A DNA stretch of 64,000 nucleotides, from NCBI GenBank assembly GCA_027946365.1, contig JAPEUQ010000001.1, positions 2,728,001 through 2,792,000 of the forward strand, written 5' to 3'. Within the stretch, counting starts at the first letter, position 1. Every line of letters begins with the position of its first letter. The notes under the pieces were generated by a model. The model saw nothing but the letters and a program-made list of their open reading frames with translations, made no database searches and was not told the origin of the DNA. Made by a program: the position numbers and the translations under genes. Below are positions 58,196 through 64,000 of this stretch, piece by piece. Source of the DNA: Kalmusia sp. IMI 367209 (lineage: Eukaryota; Ascomycota; Dothideomycetes; Pleosporales; Didymosphaeriaceae).

Positions 58196-60188
58196 ATGGC
58201 TAGGATGCTGGGAAGGTCGAGATCTTTCCGAATGCTCAAAGGCGGGCACAAGGAAACGCACCAACGAGAAGCAGGAGACACGACGCCACAACCCACTCTA
58301 TCGCCAGTGGACGTCCAAAGATTAAAGGCAGCTACACCTGTCACACGAGCAGAAGGGAGAGTTGAAACCCCCGATCCCGACATGTTGCAACGGCCCAGGA
58401 CTTCTAGCGGACCAGGTGATCGCTCAACGCTGTTCCACAAGAAAGTAACTCCTTTTCAACATTCGGACGATCCCCACTTTGAAGTTTCCTATGTATCACC
58501 TACAAAGTCTACAACAGACCTTTACACTGCAGAGGTTCTTGATTCGCACGAAGGAATAATCGGTATCGCGCTTGGAAGCCCTACCATGGCACCCCAATAC
58601 TGGAACGCACCTCACTCGACAGACTTCGTCTCACAAAACCAGGGCACCATCACGCAAATCACTTCTAACAACCAGTCTCCGGGATCTTTGCGTCAAGAAA
58701 ACGAAATCCATGAAGAAGCACCAAAGCCTAAGATCAGTCGTTGGAAATCGATATTCAAAAAGACAGCCCCGCCACCCCGAGCGCAGAATAAAGACAACTT
58801 CTACCAGCTAGCAAAAGCAGTCAACTCTGCGCGCGTGGTCAGCCAACAGGACAGCGACTCGATCGACTCAAGATCACTGGCACAGCAAGAGGAGGAGAGA
58901 ACATCACCAACGTACACATTCAAGTCAGATATCAGACAATCCCGGAAGGTGCCTAAGGGTCAAGCGCAACCGGTAGTAGACACTCGGCCACGAGCTCTTA
59001 CTACCGGATCGTCGTCTGGGAGCAAGACGAAGTCACCACTTACCCGCTTTGCGCTCAGTCCGAGACCTCAAATACCGACCAGCAATCCCTCTGCGATTCC
59101 CGCATTGACTGTTTCCGGAGCGTCGCAAACCACTTCTCCACGGACGGCCGGTATCAAACCGCTACTCGATGTCGATATACCCAATGTACACATGGAACGA
59201 TATAGTGTCATGTTTAGTGGTCTGCTCCAACCACAAAATACGAATACATCCTCATCACTTCTTCAAAGACGGCAAGGTAACACAGATAAGTTAAAGCCGC
59301 TGAATGCGTTATCGATGAAGGTATGTGTTTCGAAATAGCTTATCACTAGTGAGTTATTAACGTACCAAACAGAACGACGAACAACATTCTCGAGACGGGT
59401 TGCAGCGACGTGCAACATCGCCAAGCCTGCCATCCAAATCCCCATCTGGGCATCTATCGCTTTTCCCTCCGACAAACACAACCAGGACCCCATCACCACG
59501 TCCTATAACTATGAACCGGCCACGGCCCTTGCAACGCTCGAAGACTGCACCCGCCAGCTCACCATCCCAGTCCACATTCCCACAGCATGGCGGCGCCCCT
59601 TTCGAACCTGTCAAAAAGGTGCAAGAGACCGATTATCCAGACACCCCTTCACTTTCACGTACATCAAGCCCCACCTCAGAGCGCAGCTTCGACTCTGATA
59701 CGGAAGAGATCACTATTGTTGCAACGCCCAACGCCCCGCCAAAACAATGGAAACCGCAAATAGAAGACGACGAGCCGGTATGGGAAATCATCCAAAGACA
59801 AGCGTCCGTCCACACAGTCACGAAAGCATCTGCGCTCCGATCTCATCCGACTAGTGCATCATCACCACCACCGCCCCCAGCAGTCCAAGAAGTCACCTCG
59901 GCGGTGCGCAGCCCAAGGCTCGGCCGCACGAGATCTCATACTGTTTTGACGTCTTCTCCGCGGTCGATTGAGCGTTTCGGAACGGTTGCACAGGCGACGG
60001 TCGGTATAGCACGATCTGTCTCTGTGTCTCGAGCAAGTAAGCCTGACAAATTGCTGAGTCCTAATAGCGCAAAGTCGCCTATGGATGGTTTGAGCCCCGG
60101 GAGGTTCGTCGACAGCAAGCCGCTTACGCCCACGCTTGTTGAGTTAAAGAACCGGAGGAGTCAGAGGGTGCAGTTAGTGGATGCTTGA
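58196..60188 (+). CDS. Disordered Ser/Pro-rich protein of unknown function
   Basis: Two exons, join(58196..59320,59373..60188), encode 646 aa. The intron (GTATGT...AAACAG) joins MK to NDEQHS in phase. Most of the protein is low-complexity Ser/Thr/Pro/Gln with many SP/TP sites. The parts most likely to be conserved are RWKSIFKKTAPPPRAQNKDNF and a block around DIPNVHMERYSVMFSGLL with SLLQRRQGNTDKLKPLN just before the intron. Clusters such as PRLGRTRSHTV look like kinase or 14-3-3 sites. I do not recognise the gene. A signalling scaffold is conceivable but unproven. The start MARMLGRSRSF was preferred because upstream codons are atypical. Confidence 0.72.
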
Positions 60189-61845
60189 TCCATCTTCATT
60201 TTCTTCAATTCTCCAATTCACCATAGCATAGCGCGTCCGGCGTCCAGATTCTGTTTTGCTCTTCATTTCATTCTTCTCGACTAGCCCAAGGAGCTGTTGA
60301 CGACCGCGCCACCATTTCTATTTTTTGTCTTCGCGCGAGTACGCAAGCGTGGTTGTGTCGATGATTCGACACATTGCCAGTCCCAGGTTTCGGATCGGGT
60401 TATGTCTCATGTCGCGCACGAGACGCATACCTTTCTTTTTCTACCAACCGCAGCGCGGCTTTGTGAATAGGGTTTGCACACGTGCAGGATGGCATTTAGA
60501 TACCAAAGGCAGATTTCGCCATGTTGAAAGCAATTCGAGATGATGTTCCCAGTTTATTGAGTGGCTTGCTTTGGATCACTAGTGATTTTCTGGGTGCTGG
60601 GTGTAGCAGTCGTTCGTGAGCACCCCCGTAACCGAACCATACGCAAAGCGGTGATTCAAGGCTAGGGTGTAGGTTGATAGCTGGAAAGAATTAGTAGGAT
60701 AAAATCTTCAAGCCATGCTTTCCATGATTTCTGACTTTGCTTCGAATTAGCACTTGACAGTCTTGATTCGCGAATTAGTTTGAAACTACGTGAAAGGGCT
60801 ACTACCTTCGGGCGTAGCAGAAGCACACCAAGTTTTGCGATTCAATGCTAGCACCTGAGGCATTCGACTGGGAGACAGAAAAAGTGACACGGACGTTGTT
60901 GTCACTTTGCGTAGAGCGATACGCAACATGACCTGACATCGCAGATGTCGAACGCTCGGGCGCGGTGCACCTTGTGGCACGCGAAGTGTTCCTTCCCGAG
61001 CCCTCCTTCCAGATCTCCACGGCCGTTTCTCCAATATCGCCAGGTCTTGAAAAGGATCATCTCCACGACCCACAATGCAGGATCGTTGTTCCGCTGTTCG
61101 GGAACTATTTTGTCTATACCTAACCTTCCGAGCCCCAGGCCTCAGGTTTAGTCGTCACTTTCTCACCGATGCTATATCGAGGTCGAAGAGCACGCAAGCG
61201 CCCCGCTTCCTTTCCCCGCGAAAGCATAGCAAACCGGATGGCGCATTTACAGTCGAGGCTAGATCAGCCTCTATACTATAGGACTAGCAATAATTCGGTT
61301 GCAAGGTGTTGCTGCTATGAGCACAGGGCAATGATTCCAACACGGCCCCTGCAGCCTGCAACCACGAAGCTTTTGCTTGTATGCAGTCCGTCGGCGCAGT
61401 ACCCGCGTACCGGTCGCCGTTTAAAAATCTGTGGCAAATCAGGCGATCAATATGACAGCTCCTCTTTGTCGTAGCCCGACAGTGCGGACGAGGCTGAGTA
61501 TCATGTTTCAAATCATGTTGTTCTTCATTATCTTGTCGGCTCTTCCCCAACCACACCTGGGCATGCATGTCACCGATGCTTCACTTCTGATACTTTAAAC
61601 ACGTGGTGTGGCTATCAACTAGCACTACCACACAAGCCTAATACCTTTCTCAGTGTTGGTTGCGGTTGCTCCAAGGTGTGGGAATTGATGAGACTTTCTT
61701 CATATGTCGAGGAGTTCCTTGGTCTCGTTGCTGTTCGCGATCCTTTTCAGACTACGACGCCGCCATTAAAGAGAGCTTCGCATCTGTATAACGTTAGCAT
61801 TGATCAGATCCCTATCGCATCTTTCGTCAAGGCCACCAAGTAGTG
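60189..61845. other. Intergenic interval
   Basis: This 1.66-kb interval has no frame above about 101 codons and no motif. It holds the 3' UTR of the upstream gene and the promoter of the last gene. The stretch just before 61846 could hide a further 5' exon of the last gene, but no clear splice partner was found. Confidence 0.4.
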
Positions 61846-64000
61846 ATGGATGCGGCCGAGTTTGAGGTATGTTCATTTCCCGCGCCAATTGCAAGCATCG
61901 GTCCACTGCCACCTAAGCAGCAGGGCAGGCAAATTAATGTGTACATTCCAATATTAATAGTACTCACTGTTGTAGGTCTTTGCCGCCGTCGCTGCTGTAA
62001 TATCGGCCTTTCATGGTGGAGTAGAGCTTGTTACGCACGTCAAGAAGAAGGCAGCATCCCAGAGTAGCGACCTGGGCACCGAGGAAGATGAAAGGAGACA
62101 GTTGCAAGTCTCTCTTGAGACTGCGGAACTTCAATTAGGATTTCGCTTTTCCACAGAGGAAGCGCGATTCGGAGACATTGTCCGCGTAGGAGATGGTCTG
62201 TACCCTGCACGTCCGAAGTCCGTAAGCAACACCTGTACTGACGACAACACAGCTATTGCACGCGACCGCTTACTCCACATCGCTGTAGTGATACAAACTG
62301 ATATCATAATGAGTCTCCAGCTAGCCTCCAAGTACGAAAATGCAGTTGTCGACTTCAAATTGTTGCAAGTGGCAGCGGTTGCGAATCGCAGAGATGCGAT
62401 TGATGCTCTGGATGAACTGAAACAAAGGATCTTCCTGCGAAGGCCCTCACTGTCTACATTTTCCGGCTCGTCTAACTTTCTTTGTGATACGCAGGGCTGT
62501 CCTGAGTCGCCCCCAGCCTCGCGGAGTGTTTCTTCTTGTCCCGTTTCAGAGATCTCGCTTCCCAACACGGTTAGCAGCTCTGCAAATGGAGATTCGATGC
62601 AGCGTGAGAACGGATTATCTGCCATACTAGTCCGATACTTCTATGAGAAAAAGAGGGGCACAGCCGTCTCGAATACATCGAACTATTTTCATCTCCTCGA
62701 CTCTGCAGCCAAGAGCAACAATTTTCGACCAGCACTTCATTACTTACTGCGAGGGAAAAGTCCAGAAGAGCGGGCTCTTATCATGAAGGACATTGACGAG
62801 ATCATCGCAGCGTACCAGGGTTTGAGGATAGAGGGCGATCGGGCGGATGCACTAGCAAGGTTGACTGGCAACCAGGAAGGTTCAAAAAGAGACACACTAG
62901 CTGTGCTCCAGGGTGGATCTACATCTCAACGAGAAACAAAAGTGCTTCACCAAGACGCACTCCGGCTATTGAAGGAGCTTCCACCGTTGCCTAAAGGCGA
63001 AAACGCACAATATCCCGCCTACAACCACAACATACTTGATGCCGAAGACGAGCGCAGGTTGAGCAAGTGGGTCGAGGAACAGCGGCAACAGCCGATACCT
63101 TTGGTGTCAAGATGGTCGTCGACATCAGCTGGAAGCTCAACGTACTCGGAACACACGGTGTGCTCGTCCGATCCGCCATCTTTATACGGTCATGATTCAA
63201 GGTCTTCATCACGAGCATCAACTAGATCTCCTGCAGAACCAGCATCCCCGTCAACACAGTACTTTCCAAGCAACCCCAATTCCACGCACGGCACGATACC
63301 CTTCTGGTCACTAGACACAATCAAAGACCCACCGAATAATTCCTCGCTTGCTTCATCCCGCACGAACTCTCCTATGCGTCAACATCCCTCACGTTCTCTC
63401 ACCCCGACATTTGGAGCACAGCGTCCTCACACACCCACAGACAGGAGTCGAAACCCCTCCCCCGAACCTCGCGGCCGGTCTCGCGTTCATCTTCTTCCCA
63501 CCGATGACTGGCGCTACAATACAGACACCGTCCACATGCTCCACCAACTCCGACCTATAGAGTCTTCATCACAACTCTCTATCACGCCCTCCGTTAAATC
63601 CACCGTAACGACTGGCGCCCAAGAAAAAATGATGAAGGGTCGCCCCTGCAAAGACAACAACTACTGGGGCTTCTGTAAAGGCGCCTGGGCTACCCGTGAG
63701 GACACAAAGAAAGGCCTTGCCCTAACTTCCCGCCCCGAAGGCATGTTCAACACAACTCAAGTATGGCAGTGCAAACACTGTCTCTTTGAAGGCGCATCAT
63801 TTTCCACACCCCACCCTACGAAAAAGAACAAGAAAGAAGTCATCATCGATCCGAAAATTCATGTTTCTGCGACGGGAATACGTTATCGCTGGTCCTTCCT
63901 CGCGAAATCGCATGTCAAGAAGACGAATTACGGGTCTGGCTCTCGCGCTGAAGATATGATTAATTGCAATTACGGATGTGTGATTTGTAGTATGGAGGGC
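61846..64000 (+). CDS. Unknown protein with helical N-terminal domain and cysteine pairs near the window edge (3' end outside window)
   Basis: Partial gene, join(61846..61866,61976..62195,62253..64000). Exon 1 has 7 codons (MDAAEFE), followed by GTATGT...TTGTAG. Exon 2 gives a hydrophobic helix (VFAAVAAVISAFHGGVELV) and amphipathic helices to RVGD. Exon 3 continues the helical domain (AIARDRLLHIAVVIQTDIIMSLQL), a Ser/Pro-rich disordered middle, and a folded part with KGRPCKDNNYWGFCKGAW, WQCKHCLFEG and CNYGCVICSMEG, i.e. repeated CxxC-like pairs that may bind zinc. The frame is still open at 64000. The N-terminal design recalls fungal HeLo-like/STAND N-terminal domains, a weak inference. Proteins of this general layout occur across Pezizomycotina without known function. 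A minus-strand frame at 62131-62625 is its shadow. Confidence 0.7.

Noticed and set aside
62131..62625. Minus-strand frame of 164 codons
   Set aside because: It lies antisense to the last gene, whose plus-strand frame runs open to the window end with good splice sites and cysteine motifs.

Overview
The window is nuclear DNA of a filamentous ascomycete (Pezizomycotina; a Dothideomycete is my best guess, at low confidence). It has compact genes on both strands, short introns of about 45-90 nt with GTRNGT donors and CTAAC/CTGAC-like branch sites, and several tiny exons. All protein products are typical of fungi. There is no operon structure, transposon, tRNA, rRNA or CRISPR array that I can see. 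I recognise 27 protein genes, two of them cut by the window ends, plus one intron-encoded C/D snoRNA.

Layout. 1-10.3 kb: the end of an MFS transporter, NSE1 (SMC5/6 complex), a rhodanese+PTP tyrosine phosphatase, a secreted GDSL esterase, and DAHP synthase. 11.3-18.4 kb: an acidic unknown protein, a NAPE-PLD/Fmp30-like metallo-hydrolase, and a Clg1-type cyclin, followed by a 3.5-kb gene-free interval. 21.9-29.4 kb: RPL7 with an intronic snoRNA, a small unknown ORF, a CFEM-like GPI protein with a minisatellite, GOT1, IES6 and DAD4. 29.9-40.8 kb: ARP5, NDUFAF7/MidA, a CDK11-type kinase, a ten-cysteine small secreted protein, an RNPS1-like SR protein, and profilin. 41-50.6 kb: a HeLo-pseudokinase protein, a metallophosphoesterase, RPS14, prephenate dehydrogenase (TYR1), and an anoctamin. 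50.9-64 kb: a large mitochondrial-looking zinc-finger protein, AFG2 (AAA ATPase), a disordered unknown protein, and the start of an unknown protein with a helical N-terminus and cysteine pairs near its truncated end.

Functional links. IES6 and ARP5 encode partner subunits of the INO80 remodeller and lie about 1.2 kb apart, with the kinetochore gene DAD4 between them. DAHP synthase and prephenate dehydrogenase are the first and a late step of aromatic amino acid synthesis. RPL7 and RPS14 are ribosomal proteins, AFG2 acts in 60S maturation, and the snoRNA in RPL7 is predicted to methylate 25S rRNA. The HeLo-pseudokinase has the same domain order as the animal necroptosis executor MLKL.

Quality note. 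Four genes (cyclin, CDK11-like kinase, mitochondrial zinc-finger protein, AFG2) need frameshift corrections. Four of the five sites are a single extra base in a G/C run of 4-6, and one is an extra GA in a GA repeat. This looks more like systematic sequence error than biology. Exon limits below were placed by eye from splice signals and reading-frame arithmetic; none has transcript support.
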